Assembly (NCBI RefSeq): GCF_023053635.1
Contig: NC_086183.1
Location: forward strand, 29,337,501 to 29,401,500
DNA from: Elgaria multicarinata webbii
Lineage: Eukaryota > Chordata > Lepidosauria > Squamata > Anguidae
Direction of reading: 5' to 3'
Length of the DNA: 64,000 bases
Part shown: one piece after another, positions 21,956 to 33,777 of the stretch
Layout: each line of letters opens with the position of its first letter
Position numbering within the stretch: the stretch's first letter is position 1
Notes under the pieces: model-generated
Databases searched by the model: none
What the model saw: the letters and a program-made list of their open reading frames with translations, nothing else
What the model was told of the DNA's origin: nothing
Program-made: the position numbers and the translations under genes

Positions 21956-22920
21956 GGCCGGGCCTTCATACATTCAAACATTCAAGTCCCAGCTCATATG
22001 TTATGCTGGAGCCGGCCTTGCAAATGGATCTACAAATGTTCCTAGCCTGCAAAAACAAATGTTTACCATTTGCTATACAGAGTTGAACACCTTGGCAGCC
22101 TGAAAGAAAAAAAAACAAGAGAATCGATATGCAAAAATTCCCCAGCCTAGTCGCCTGGAGGTGATTCTTATGTGCTACAGGTGACCAGCTGAGTGGCTCC
22201 TTGCAAGCTTGAATTCAAGACATCTAGACTTCTTCTATCGCTGGCTAACTGATCGTATTAAACGTCTTTCAGAATACATTACAATCTAGGGATAAAAAAA
22301 TATCCCTAGCCTTCTTTCTCAGATGAAAATCCCATTGAAATCAATAGGGTTTACATCCCAGTAAACACATTAATCGCTCCTGTGGGTCATAATGACCCAA
22401 TGGGTGATTTCTCCCCACAGCTTCTACCACATCCGCCTCCTACATGTGCGCTTGTTCCTGGTAATCTCATGAGTCAAATCAACATCTTCCCTTCCTATGA
22501 CAATTCCTGTAAGCCAGCAAGCGCAGGAGAATTCGAGAGGCAGCTCAACCAGGAAACTTTGTTAGCAAACAACTGAGAAAGTGGAGCACTGGGATAACTT
22601 GAGTCTTGCACTATATTGCAGTTCTTTTAAAACAGAATCTCTGTGGACCATCAGCACAGTATCACTACTGTAAAGCGGCATCGATAGGATTACATGGGAG
22701 GAGTGAGCGAGGGCTACCCAACCAGGAAACATTCGCAGCTTCATTGTCAGATAGCAGTAATATCAAGAGACTGAAGACTGCAAAACACCTTTTTTGTCTT
22801 CGTTTTCTGGCAACGCTGAGCAACACTGTAGCTTTGAAAGCCCGCAGCTGCGCAACTGCGCTGCTGCAGATCATTAAATTTATGCGATATATGCCATAAT
22901 TTGTAATATCGCCATGGTGG
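21956..22920. other. no gene seen
   Basis: About 22,325-22,375 holds the cattgaaatcaatagggttt block of a common squamate MITE-like repeat. The rest is anonymous. Confidence 0.4.
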
Positions 22921-22929
22921 CTATTACTA

Positions 22930-23072
22930 TGGCCATAGCTGGACCTAAGGATTATCCCAGGCAAATGGAAGGGTCATCCCTGCCTGCTCCCGGGATCCCC
23001 TGTGTGGCATTTGGATGCACAGGGATGATCCCAGGACGATCCCGGGATATAGGCCTGGTCTAGCCATGGCCT
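22930..23072. mobile_element. foldback MITE, ggccatagctggacct family
   Basis: Ends ggccatagctggacctaag and ggtctagccatggcc, with internal inverted gggatcccctgtg / cacagggatgatccc. Related to 11,324. Confidence 0.8.
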
Positions 23073-23129
23073 AGGCTTGTGAAGCCCGCCCCCTGCCCTG
23101 AATTTCCATGCTTACCCTCCACTGGAATC

Positions 23130-23336
23130 CGCTCCTAACTACGCCCACTCTCTTAATCCGAACCGAAGCCACCACTGACAGATGAACAACAACTGTGGTA
23201 ACATCGGAGCAATGTCAAAAGTTGCAGTAAAACAACTCATCACAAAAGCACAGTTTCTCAGGGAATAGCACAATGTGACTGCGAGTTCGTGGCTGCATCA
23301 TATAAACAACAGGGCGCAACTGCGCAGCCATGACAG
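23130..23336 (-). repeat. dispersed repeat, inverted partner of 15,041-15,250
   Basis: The reverse complement follows the 15-kb copy from catggctgcgcagttgcg to ggtggcttcggttcgg. Confidence 0.7.
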
Positions 23337-23344
23337 GCGGATAG

Positions 23345-23660
23345 AGCATATAGACAAGCCCCTGGTGGGACAGAAGTGGAATGCCTCTCCCGACATGAAC
23401 CTACCCGTACACTGCGCTCAACATCCCAGGTCCTCCTCCGGGTGCCTACTCCAAGGGAAGCTCGGAGGACGGCAACAAGAGAGAGGGCCTTTTCTGTGGT
23501 GGCCCCCCAATTGTGGAATAATCTGCCTGATGAGGCCTGCCTGGCGCCGACATTGTAATCTCGTATGTTTTTGTGTTTTTAACATTTCTGTATATTGTTT
23601 TTAAGTGTTTTTATCCTATGTAAACTGCCCACAGAACTTCGGCTATGGGGTGGTATACTA
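23345..23660 (+). mobile_element. L2 LINE 3' end
   Basis: A frame with RERAFSVVAPQLWNNLPDEA and the tail aactgcccacagaacttcgg. It leads into a (TAC)n(TAA)n tract. Confidence 0.85.
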
Positions 23661-23662
23661 CA

Positions 23663-23693
<31 letters not shown>

Positions 23694-23721
23694 ATAATAA
23701 TAATAATAATAATAATAATAG
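23656..23721. repeat. (ACT)n(AAT)n microsatellite
   Basis: Compound trinucleotide tract at the L2 3' end. Confidence 0.9.
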
Positions 23722-24556
23722 GATTCTGTGCTTGTCTACCATGAGAATTGATAACATTTCCTCAGAGCTGTTTCTTCGTGTTTAGCAGCCGCCGCCTCGC
23801 ATGCAGAAATTTAATAGTTCAGGGTGGTTTTTTTTCCTGAAAGGACGATAAAAGGATGGGGAAACCTTCACCTGTTAAGTTTCTGCAGGCCAGGAGCAAG
23901 AGCAAGGCTGGCAATACAGCTGTGAACCTCGCATACCATACCCTTCAGCACACGGAATGGCCTCACACTCCGACTCATACTTTCCAATGAGTTCCTCAGG
24001 TTGATGCTCGTGCAATCTTTCTTGCAGCTGCTCCTAGACGTCCAGAGAAAAGAAGACTCCCTCACTGATGCAGCATGTAAAAATGTGAGTTTATTTAGCT
24101 CTGGCTTCTCTGAACCACTTGAAGCCGTGTTTTCGTCCTGACTCACATGCTAACGAAGGAGGAGGCGTGAGCAAGCGGTGTGTGTATGCGTTTCCCCCCT
24201 CTTCTCCTCAAGCGTCTAACTCTACCCCTTGTAGAGCTTGAATTTCAACCTGACACCAAGCAATAATTACTTTGATTGGAGAAGGTTGCACTTTTCATGC
24301 GAAGGAGGGTGTTAGTCACGGCGAAGTCAAGGAAAAACAGGAGGCATGGAAGGGATTAAAAGAAAGACGCTTGCTAGATGCCACACGTGTGGCTGCCGGA
24401 CAGCAGAGGAGAAGGACACAGGCAGAGTGGGGAAAGCAGAGCCCTCCATGAGGACAGAAAGAGAGCCGGGATAAAACCACCCCAGAGAAGCCAGAATGAA
24501 TCCCGAGGTGCAGAACCTACCAGAGGTAAGCACAAAGGTAGGAACATGTCATGTGC
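23722..24556. other. no gene seen
   Basis: Anonymous; no repeat recognised. Confidence 0.4.
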
Positions 24557-24561
24557 AGCAT

Positions 24562-24592
<31 letters not shown>

Positions 24593-24662
24593 TTACATTT
24601 CTATACCGCCCAATAGCCAGAGCTCTCTCTGGGCAGTTCACAAAAATTTCCAGGCTTTATCG
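24557..24662 (-). mobile_element. L2 tail fragment
   Basis: (ATTT)n, then ctataccgcccaatagccag; minus orientation. Confidence 0.85.
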
Positions 24663-25638
24663 TTGAAGACCTTAGAGTGATTTTCAAAGTCTGTAGCAGA
24701 ACACGGCAGGGTGTCGTGGGAGGAGATGAAACATGGCTTGGAACATTAAGAGTGCCATCCGATGAGCGTTTTAGGGCACGCTCGTTCCTGGGCACACACG
24801 GATTTCCGCGGGTCCTTCTCATGATGTCGTCTGCCTCCCGCCCCTTCTAGCCTTCTTCACGCCACAAAGGAACACCCCAATAAGTCTGACTTATTTTTAG
24901 AGACGGAAGTTGCCGCTCTCTCCTGTTGTGTGCAGGAGAAGCAGCGGGATCAATATGGCCCACTGAATGGGCCACATGCCAATCGTTTACTTCCTGTTTC
25001 AAAAGAGGAAGTAATGAGGGACAAATGCACGGGCGGAGAAGCGTCGGTCAGCAAATGCGATTTCCCTCCGTTTGATGATGCTCTAAGCCACCATATTGGA
25101 TGCATGCACTAGTGAGTCCTTCTCAAGCCTACTGCCTTCCAGATGTGTTGGAATACAACTCCCATCCTCCCCAGCCAGCATGGCCCTAGGTTGGGGGGAG
25201 GCTGCTCTCGTCTGTGCCCATCAGACCAGAGAAATCCCATGGGGCATTCATTCCCTTATATGGGCAGGGGCGTTATCCTGAGGAAGGGAGTGCCAGGATT
25301 CGCTGCTACAGCTCATGCTTCCACTGAGAGGGGCAGGACTATGAAGCAAAAAAAATTCAATGGGGATTTTGCCATTTTTTACCTCTCCCCAATAATGCCC
25401 CTGGGAACAATGTTACGGCATGGTGTGGGTGACTCAGGGTCCCAATCCTTTGGGGTCGGAGGTCACGTCTGTAATTTTGAGAGGGTATTGTGGGCACTCT
25501 CACAAAATGGCTGCCATGTGGAGCAGCCCATTTATAAAACTGGATGGTATGGTGGGCATGGCCAAGAACCTAAGTACAAGAAACACGCTTGGCCAAGAAC
25601 CTAAGCACAAGACAGAGGTTCGGTAGGAGCTCTAAAAG

Positions 25639-25640
<2 letters not shown>
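24663..25640. other. no gene; MITE fragment and weak repeats
   Basis: About 25,115-25,205 is a half copy of the ccttccagatgtgttgga foldback MITE. About 25,480-25,560 (actctcacaaaatggctgcc) recurs near 37,010-37,060. Confidence 0.45.

Positions 25641-25687
<47 letters not shown>
25641..25687. repeat. (TA)n microsatellite
   Basis: About 22 TA units. Confidence 0.95.
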
Positions 25688-25688
<1 letters not shown>

Positions 25689-25999
25689 TTTGAACCCAAA
25701 TAAAGATGGGACGAAATAACAAGACTTTGTTTCACAGCACGCCAACCTCCCAGTTAAAATGAAAATAATTTTTAAAAACTTAAGAATTAATTTTAAAAAT
25801 AGGATGGGCAAGAGGTCTTGGGGGCACGAAGAGGTGTCTTTTGAGTAAATTGGTGCCCATGGGCACCACGTTGGAGACCCCACCAACCTTCCAAGGGGCT
25901 TTCTATCCCAGGAATGCAGCTGAGACCATTCAAGCGGTTCCAAGGCTTTTTTTTTTCTTTAGGGGGGTGGTGAAAGTCAGAAAACCCCTCAGCCACTTC

Positions 26000-26163
26000 C
26001 AGTGGAAGCTGGTGGCTCTGCTGAGCTTTAGTCAGAGCCTGTCAAAAGGCTAGAGGAGTATCTAAAGGTTTCAGGCAGAACCACTTGGCATTCTGAGTGG
26101 TCCTGGTTGAAACCCAGAGCGGATTCACTGCCCCATTGACATTGGAGTCACCAGACTCCCTTG
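26000..26163. mobile_element. hAT-type MITE (cagtgg family) with 8-bp TSD
   Basis: 164 bp; ends cagtggaagctggtggctc and gtcaccagactcccttg. Flanks gccacttc (25,992-25,999) and gccacgtc (26,164-26,171), 7 of 8 identical. Confidence 0.85.
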
Positions 26164-26935
26164 GCCACGTCGTATTTAAAGGTAAGAACCACCCCTGAAA
26201 ATTCACAGAATTTTGCTAGCCCTTCAAAAGTCCCTGAATATATCCCCCCTCCAAAAAAAAAAATGGTTCTTGGGTGGTAAATGGCCCCACTGAAAAAGAT
26301 ATTCAGCTGAACTTTAATTCCAGGTCCTTGTGTGGGCAGATCTATGCACTGAACACTTGCTTGGCATCAAAACCGCCTTATAGGGCTACTGCACCTCACA
26401 TATCTAAAATGCCGATCCTAATGCTTAGTGGCAATGAGTCCCATATATTTCACAACACGTGTGATTATGGACATGTTTCATAAATGAATGGAAACTCTGG
26501 ATTTTTCCAAATCTATACGTTTGATTAATGATTAAATAATGAGTTGTAAGCATAGGCATTCCCTCAAATGCCTTTTCTTCTTATTATTTTAACAAAGTAG
26601 GGTTTTTACAAACTTACCTAGGCCTTCCATCAAGTAAAAATATATCGAGACAGCATACAACATAATAAAATTAGAAAAGAATTAAACTGCTTAAAAAATC
26701 CAAGTACATTATCCTTGTTTAACAGCACAATCTATGTTTCCTTGAATCCTATGCTTATGTAGAAGAAAGTCCCACTGTATTCAATGAGGCTCGTTCCATA
26801 ATAACTGTGTTTAGCATGGCAGGGTAACTACATACTGCAACAACAACGCATCAAGAAGTGAAATGTATGTTGTTGTTTTTTAAGTGCATCATAATAAATT
26901 ATACACTTGTGTGCCTTATGATGCTCTTCTCTAGG
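26164..26935. other. no gene seen
   Basis: About 26,725-26,820 holds the gtcccactgtattcaatgag block of a common reptile MITE-like repeat. The rest is anonymous. Confidence 0.4.
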
Positions 26936-26939
26936 AGTT

Positions 26940-27205
26940 ACAGCTTGGGTGGGGAAAATTCTTATAGCCCAAGGGCTGAATCCAAAATACAAAGACACCA
27001 GCATATTTTACCGTAAAGCTCTTACTGTCAATATCTAAGCCTTAGGAAAGAAATTTCCACCTTTTAGAAAACCCACAAATCCACCAAATGGTCAGTGGTT
27101 GGAGGAAAGGGGGTACAGCCAAGGAACTGGGGCGTAAAATTCTGGGGAGCCCTGGAGGGCTGAACTGGGAACTTGGCGGGGCTGGATTGATGTTCCACCA
27201 CTCTT
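26940..27205. mobile_element. hAT-like element, caggggtggggaacc family, worn
   Basis: It shares agcccaagggctgaatcc, actgtcaatatctaagcc and aaatggtcagtggttgg with the 4.4, 30.8 and 32.6-kb copies. Confidence 0.6.
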
Positions 27206-27574
27206 GAGTTAGTCTTGGCATGATCCAGTTATAGTCATGGTGACCTAAGGGGTGTCTTTATGGCGGCAGGTTGCCATCACAATGAGTTCAAACCCTGCGC
27301 TTTCACTGCTGCGGGGCGGCTAATCCTGACACTGCAGCAAAAGCCGGGGGGTTCTGGTGCCGGGTCCACTTCCTGTCCTCTGCTCAGGCAGACGGACACC
27401 AATCAAGGGTCGCCATCTGCCCGGCCACGCCTCTACCAGGGCTCCGGAGCGAGGCTAGGCAGCGGATACGCCGTTCTCGCCTCACTCCAGAGAAAAAGTT
27501 GGGGCAAGTCCCCAACTTTTTTTCTTCGGAGTTTTGAAGGAAAGCCCCACGGTGGCTGCAATTTTGCAGCTGCC

Positions 27575-28100
27575 TCATCATAGAATCATAGAATAGCAGA
27601 GTTGGAAGGGGCCTACAAGGCCATCGAGTCCAACCCCCTGCTCAATGCAGGAATCCACCCTAAAGCATCCCTGACAGATGGTTATCCAGCTGCCTCTTGA
27701 ATGTGTGTCGTACTTCTTCAACAGTCAGGAAGTTTTTCCTGATGTCCAGCTGGAATCTGGCTTCCTTTAACTTGGCCCGTTATTCCGTGTCCTGCACTCT
27801 AGGAGGAGCGAGAAGAGATCCTGGCCCTCCTCTGTGTGACAACCTTTTAAGTATTTGAAGAGTGCTTTCATGTCTCCCCTCAATCGTCTCTTCTCCAGGC
27901 TAAACAGGCCCAATTCTTTCAGTCTCTCTTCATAGGGCTTTGTTTCCAGACCCCTGATCACCCTGGTTGCCCTCCTCTGAACACGCTCCAGCTTGTCTGC
28001 GTCCTTCTTGAATTGTGGAGCCCAGAACTGGATGCAATACTCTAGATGAGGCCTAACCAGGGCCAAATAGAGAGGAACCAGTACCTCACGCGATTTGGAA
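27575..28100 (-). mobile_element. CR1 LINE 3' end with 99-codon ORF2 remnant
   Basis: The minus-strand frame 28,066-27,767 reads [60 protein letters not shown]: the CR1 reverse-transcriptase C-terminus. The 3' end with atcatagaatagcagagttgg (on +) is at 27,582. Confidence 0.95.
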
Positions 28101-28369
28101 GCTATACTACTATTAATGCATAACTAACGCAACTCAGATTTGCAGCCACTGCAAGGTTTCGGGCTTGTATAGACAGCCCCCTAGGCATACATAAAAGATA
28201 ATGAGGCCAAGTAGGGCTACATATGGCCCATTTGCATCAAAAGATATATCCAGCCAGTTCAGGAGGGGCTGGGTATATCTTTTGTGAATAACCACAGAAA
28301 ACGACCCGAAATGGCAGTATGACCTCCCCACCTCCTTCGGGCCCCTTGTTCCTCCTCTTTCCTTGCATG

Positions 28370-28865
28370 GATTTTGTAAATCAATTTTTTTTTATTGTAA
28401 GCTTCAACCAAACAAAACAAAAAATAAAATTTAAAAAGCAAATGTAACAACATACTTTGAAAGGCTCCGTTTCAAACACTGCAACATTCAAAAAAAAAAA
28501 AAAAAAAAAAGGAAGGAAAAAGGAGTAAATCACACATAAACTTCAGTAAAGAAAGACCAAATAGCCAAATATAAGTCCATTCGTGAATGGCGCCTATATA
28601 CCACTCTTTCAAAGGTGTTGCCAGCGTTGTTATGTCTTTAATCCGTTGCATTATAGGCGGTGAGCTTTTATCTCTGCAATGTTGTAGCATCAGCCTTTTA
28701 GCAGTCAAGAGGGCACGAAAAATCCATTTAAGATGACCCTGTGTTACATTTCTTGCATGGATTTTGATGGGATTTGTGGACAGGAAATCCATAATGGGTT
28801 GTGTGTGTTTTTTAAGGCTATAATTCACTGCGCACCAGGAGGGCGTGAACTTCTTTGAGCCCAAA
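28370..28865 (-). mobile_element. possible L1-clade LINE remnant
   Basis: A minus-strand frame (28,864-28,472) has RALLTAKRLMLQHCRDKSSP, reminiscent of the L1/Tx1 ORF2 C-terminus, followed by a T-rich tract on that strand. The similarity is weak and remembered, not computed. Confidence 0.35.
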
Positions 28866-28992
28866 GGCTGAATTCAATTTCAGAGAATCCGGGGTAGGGG
28901 TGGGGGGCATTCGCCTGATTGGTTGGTTGATTTGAATGGAGAGAGATTGGGGGGAGTGAGAGACAGTTCAGGGGTTTTTAGGCGGTTAGAAG

Positions 28993-29468
28993 ACTCGGGC
29001 CTCAGCTAGACGAGGGGGTCAGAGGGAGGCGATCTCGTGATTTTATGATGCAAGATCGTCGCCCTGGTTTACAAGTGGAGTGTGACATCGCGGCCGCCAT
29101 TTTGTTGTTGTTAAAGGAGAAGGAGCGCACGGGCGCTCGTGTGCAAATGGTGAGTTGTTGCTTTTTTAAAAAAAAACTCGCCCTCCACTGACCCCACCTC
29201 CTCAGGAGCTCTGTGCCCCATCCCAGCTCCTGGCTCTTCGCAGTTACTCGCGAGAAGCCGGAACAAAGTGCTATGGCTGCCTACATGTTCCGCGGTCTAA
29301 GGATCAGCCTGGGACCACGGAAAAACCGGGCTAGAAGTGTAGGGCGAAATCCCAGGGAAAGGGAGGGGTCATTCCTCCCTGCTCTAGGGATCCCCTGTGC
29401 GTCATGTGAATGCAAAGGGACGATCCCGGGGCGATCTCCGGGATATCGCCCCATCTAGCTATGGCTGC
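28993..29468. mobile_element. long foldback DNA element, ggcctcagctagac family
   Basis: Ends ggcctcagctagacgag and ccatctagctatggc; internal blocks gaaggagcgcacgggcgctcg and gatatcgccccatctagc as at 13,073-13,520. Confidence 0.75.
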
Positions 29469-29532
29469 AGTCAGGGTTAGTAGAGTCAGGGTTAAGGAGT
29501 TAGTGAGGGTAGGATTGAGTGGGGTTTAGGGA

Positions 29533-29832
29533 AAGGAAAGGAAAGGAACCTCTCGTGCAAGCACTGAGTCATTACTGACTTTTGGAGGGACGCCAGCTTT
29601 CGCTGACGTTTTCTTGGCAGGCCTTATTGGTGGTTTGCCGTTGCCTTCCCCGGCCATTATTACCTTTCCCCCAGCTAGCTGGGTACTCATTTTACCGAAC
29701 TCGGGAGGATGGAAGGCTGAGTCGGCCCGAGCCGGCTGCCTGAAACCAGCTTCCACTGGGATCGAACTCAGGCCGTGGGGAGAGTTTCGGCTGCAGAAAC
29801 TGCTGCTTTAGCGCTTGCGCCACACGAGGCTT
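29533..29832 (-). mobile_element. tRNA-derived SINE, about 300 bp (family A)
   Basis: The minus strand starts gcctcgtgtggcgcaagcgc (A-box), has gagttcgatcccagtgg (B-box), a ctcagccttccatcctcccg body, and ends gagaggttcctttcctttcc. Three more copies lie at 48,576, 51,996 and 56,434, all in the same orientation. Confidence 0.92.
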
Positions 29833-29841
29833 TAGTAGAAG

Positions 29842-29946
29842 CTTATTTATTTATTTATTTATTTATTACATTTCTATACCACCCAATAGCCAGAGCTCTC
29901 TGGGCGGTTCACAAAAATTCAAAACATTCAAAGTATAAAACAAAGC
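29842..29946 (-). mobile_element. L2 tail fragment
   Basis: ATTT repeats, then ctataccacccaatagccag and gctctctgggcggttcac. Confidence 0.88.
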
Positions 29947-30248
29947 TTGTTTCAAGATAGTATTAAGAAAGTGAGGTCATAGGATTTGGAGGCGTTTAGT
30001 ATTCCCTAGGAAGTTGAGGGAGGGAGATGTATGTGGATAAAGTAGAATAATCTTAAAGTGTCTTTTGAAATCTTTTTCTATATGAATAAACTTTATCCTT
30101 ATTATGTTTAACAACCACGTCTGCTCAGTCATATACAGGTGAACACTTCAGGTCGACAATATACAGGCACACTCCCACACAAAAGTTTATTATTCCTTCA
30201 TTCTTTTAGAAGATAAAGAATAGGATGGTGACAGCGAAGGAGAGGTTT
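29947..30248. other. no gene seen
   Basis: Anonymous AT-rich DNA. Confidence 0.4.
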
Positions 30249-30250
30249 AA

Positions 30251-30290
<40 letters not shown>

Positions 30291-30291
30291 T
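30249..30291. repeat. (ATT)n microsatellite
   Basis: About 14 ATT units. Confidence 0.95.
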
Positions 30292-30409
30292 ATATCCCGC
30301 CTTTTGCCCAATGCTGGGCCTCTATTAATAATAGACGTCACAGAGGCTGGTGATGCCACAGATGGTTCAGGCTGAAGGCAGAGGGAGGCAAGGTAGAAGG
30401 CAAATGGGA

Positions 30410-30767
30410 TAGTGTGGTGTAGTGGCTAAGGCAGCCTTCCTCAACCTGGGGGCGCTCCAGATGTGTTGGACTGCATCTCCCAGGCTGGGGCATTCTGGGA
30501 GTTGTAGTCCAACACATCTGGAGCGCCCCAGGTTGAGGAAGGCTGGGCTAAGGTGTTGGACTGGGAGTCAGGAGATCCGGGTTCTAGTCCCCAATCGGCC
30601 ATGGAAACCCACTGGGTGACTTTGGGCCAGTCACAGACTCTCAGCCCAACCCACCTCACAGGGTTGTTGTTGTGAGGATAAAATGGAGAGGAGGAGGATT
30701 ATGTACGCCAGCTTGGGTTCCTTGGAGGAAAAAAGGTGGGATATAAATGCAATAATAAATAAATAAA
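30410..30767 (+). mobile_element. tRNA-derived SINE (Squam1/MIR-like) split by a MITE
   Basis: Head tgtggtgtagtggctaagg at 30,413-30,431, resuming at 30,546 with ggctaaggtgttggactgg and the gatccgggttctagtcccc B-box. The body and an aataaataaataa tail end near 30,767. Confidence 0.92.
30432..30545. mobile_element. hAT-type MITE, 114 bp, perfect 8-bp TSD, inside SINE
   Basis: Near-perfect palindrome: cagccttcctcaacctggg at left, ccaggttgaggaaggctg at right. The octamer ggctaagg flanks both sides (30,424-30,431 and 30,546-30,553) and occurs once in the uninterrupted SINE at 21.75 kb, so the empty site is known. Confidence 0.96.
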
Positions 30768-30957
30768 TAGGGCAAATATACCAGCATGTCGTAGCTTAAA
30801 AGTTCTTACTGCCAGGAACGAAGCCTTGGAATTTTGGAACGTGGGAGGGAAACAAATGCACCCAAGCAACGGAAACCAGCAAACGGCCAGGGCAAGGGGA
30901 CGCGGCCATCTGCAGAGGGGTGGATTGGGACCCTGAGCCTGAGGTTCCCCACCCCTG
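30768..30957. mobile_element. hAT-like element, caggggtggggaacc family (right part)
   Basis: Shares ccagcatgtcgtagcttaaa-type, ccaggaacgaagcc and caaacggccagg blocks. The right end gaggttccccacccctg is the hAT-like terminus. Confidence 0.7.
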
Positions 30958-32159
30958 GCTATGTTAGATCAATGTTCTTTTCACCCAAGGACGAGATCCA
31001 AACAGCCCTTAAGCACGACTCCACCATTCCAGCGACAGAGGGTTCAAAAGCGCTTTATTGATTAGTAATCAAGGCCTGGTCTCTTCAAAGGGAGCAATCA
31101 GACAAAAGACATAGGGAATATGGTACAGTATTAAAGCTTTCAAGGGGCAGGGCCTTGAAAGACAGAGGGGCAGGGCCTTGAAAGACACCGACAGAGCTGC
31201 GCAGCTGTGAATAACCACAGAATTAATTTTGCAACCTGCCTTCCTGCGCAACTGCAAAGGTGCGCAATGCCGCTGCCTGAAATGGCAGTGTGACCTTTCC
31301 TTTCTTCTGCAGTTGCAGCACTAGACTAGACCATAGCTTGTGTCATGTGCTTGCGCTATGAACACAAACGATAAAACACACCTGACCTTTTCACGCTCCT
31401 CCTACTTCTCCCACAAATTGCCGCACTGTGCACGGCTATGTGTCACTCGGTGCTATCGTAAACGCAGCCAAGACTGCACTGTACTCTTTAACATCTGTGC
31501 CCAGAGCAACTTTCTGTATTTTGAAATAAAAATACCGGCACAGTGATGGCTCACAGTGCAGCTCTTACCCTCGTGAAAATGAAAGGGCTTCTTTTGAAGC
31601 CGGTGTATTGAGATTTGAATGGAAGTCTGAAATAATCCTGCTTTTCTGTCCCCTGGCAATCCGGTATCTTAGCGCTCAAATGAGGCTCGTGTTTCTTACC
31701 GGCCAGACCGAGGCGCAGACACATGGCCTCCTCCACATTCTCCTTTCACAACCCAGCCCAAGAAAACAGGTCAGGGAAGGTTTGAGGGAGCTACTGTAAT
31801 CTTCCACGCGGAGGACAGGGGTGGAGGCTATAAAGCAGGAATGTTCCCCGGCTGCCTGCCTCCTTCTAAAGATCAAGGAAGCATCCTGAGGGAAATAAAA
31901 CACACCGATTCCCTTCCAGAGGTGTAAATCCATCTAGATCAGAGAACGATGCTTGCCTGATGCTCTGGGGACCGATACAAACAGCGGGTAGATTAGGAAT
32001 TTAGACTTTGGGAAATCTTGGCTCAAAGCTCTTCAGAAAAGCCACCTATGTGATCTGGGGTAAGTCTGTTTACCTTTCCAGGTTTAGACCTAAAAGATGG
32101 AGATTTGGTAGGGCGAGGGTGAAGAATTCAAGGTCCGAATGGGGCTGCATTCTAGAAGT
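30958..32159. other. no gene; weak repeat
   Basis: About 31,190-31,330 (gtgaataaccacagaa, gaaatggcagtgtgacc) recurs in shortened form at about 28,285-28,325. The rest is anonymous. Confidence 0.45.
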
Positions 32160-32167
32160 GGATAGGG

Positions 32168-32586
32168 TAGGGTGACCAACTGTCAGGATTTCCCCGGATT
32201 TGTCCTGGTTTTTGTTCTTTCCATGGTTTCAGGGGGCATTTTCTATAATTTTCAATAATGTCCTGGAATGACACACCTTCCCCTTTAAGGCTGCCATTAG
32301 CATGGCAGGAGGGAATGACATGCTTTCTTGAGGCACATCATTCCCCCACCCCGAGCTCCAATTGAGGTCTTAAAGGGGAAAGTGGGTCATTCGTGGACAT
32401 TATAGAAAAGGCCCCAACTGGAGTTGGTGGTGGTGGTGCAGAATGAAATCCTTTCCCCTCCTCCACTCCAATCGGGTTCTTTAAGGTGGCGGGGGAATAA
32501 CGTACTTTCTGCAGGACTCAGAAAGCTGCTTCCCCACACACACACTAGGTGTCCTCTTTTTTGGTTTCCCAAATATGGTCACCCTA
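32168..32586. mobile_element. hAT-type MITE, 419 bp, perfect 8-bp TSD
   Basis: Termini tagggtgaccaactg and atatggtcacccta; ggataggg on both sides (32,160-32,167 and 32,587-32,594). Same end family as 20,013-21,047, but without the tandem array. Confidence 0.93.
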
Positions 32587-32594
32587 GGATAGGG

Positions 32595-32877
32595 CCAAAG
32601 GCCGAAGAATTGGGGCCAATACCCCCCAAATACCAGCGTTTTTGAGCTTCAAGCTCTTTCTATCAGTAGTATGCCTCAGGAGAAGCATTTCACCTTTTTA
32701 GAATAGGTAAAGAAAACTACAGAAAAGCCAGGAAACTACCAAATGGTTGGTGGTTGGGGGTGGGGGTGGGGGTGGGGGTCTGGGTGAAGGGCGTGGATAT
32801 CTAAAGTACCACGGAGTGCTAGATTAGGTCCCAAGGCGCTGGGTTTGACACCCCCGGGCCTGAGGTTCCCCACCCCT
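32595..32877. mobile_element. hAT-like element, caggggtggggaacc family (interrupted left end)
   Basis: ccaaaggccgaagaattgg, aaaagccaggaaactaccaa and the end gaggttccccacccctg. The neighbouring 419-bp element appears to have landed in its left part. Confidence 0.65.
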
Positions 32878-33465
32878 GTGGTAGGACCTCAAATACACAA
32901 GCTACAGAGGCTTTGAGACCGCCGTTTACCAAGATGTCACTTACCACAGTGTACACCTAACCATGTGGTAGGCCCATTAGGTATGCTCAATTGGTCCACC
33001 TCAGGGAGCAGATTTTGGAATACCGTTCAAGCACAGAAGAAGAAAAATCGGTTTATTAATTTTTTTACTCCTGGAGGTTGGGGCACTATTTGACTATTAG
33101 ACCTGACACCCAAACGGCTTAGGCCAACTCAGGGTAAGCTGGCTGTCTCTGGCATCCCAACAAGAGGAGAGGATTTTTATTTATTTTGCGCCACAGCCTG
33201 GCTGCTTCCTCACGCTTCTAACCAGGTGCAGTCGTGTGGTAAAATTCGCCTTACCGCTTGCCACACTGATCGGAAATGTGGAGAAGCACCCAGGGAGTGG
33301 TGGAAATTGCCCACACCACCCTTGGCGGGACAATACAGAGCAGCTGACCAAGTGGTTACAGGCACTTTGTAGGAAGTTACACCTCAGCACGTGGTCACCT
33401 GTTTTCAACCCATTTGTGCCCTCCCTTGCCAGTTTGGGGAGTTGCTCTTAGCAAAACCCACACCA
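32878..33465. other. no gene seen
   Basis: Anonymous. Confidence 0.4.
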
Positions 33466-33469
33466 AGAA

Positions 33470-33777
33470 GCAACTCTGCCACAAGATGTAGTGGTGGCTA
33501 CCCGTTTGGGTGGCTTTAAAAGGGGGTTGGATAAATTCCTGGAGGAAAAGGCTATCAAGGGCTACTAGCCCTGATGGCTGTGTGCTCCCTCCAGTATCTG
33601 AGGCAGTAAGCCTGTGTGGACCAGTTGCTGGGGAAGATGGGTGGAAGGGTGCTGTTGCACCCTGTGCTGCTTTTTTGGTCCCCGGCCGATGGCTGGTTGG
33701 CCACTGTGTGAACAGAGTGCTGGACCAGATGGACCCTCGGTCTGATCCAGCAGGGCTCTTCTGATGTTCTCAAGCAC
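33470..33777 (+). mobile_element. CR1 LINE 3' end, second subfamily
   Basis: aactctgccacaagatgtag, ggtggctttaaaagggggtt, ggttggccactgtgtgaaca and the gctcttctgatgttct end. Confidence 0.92.
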
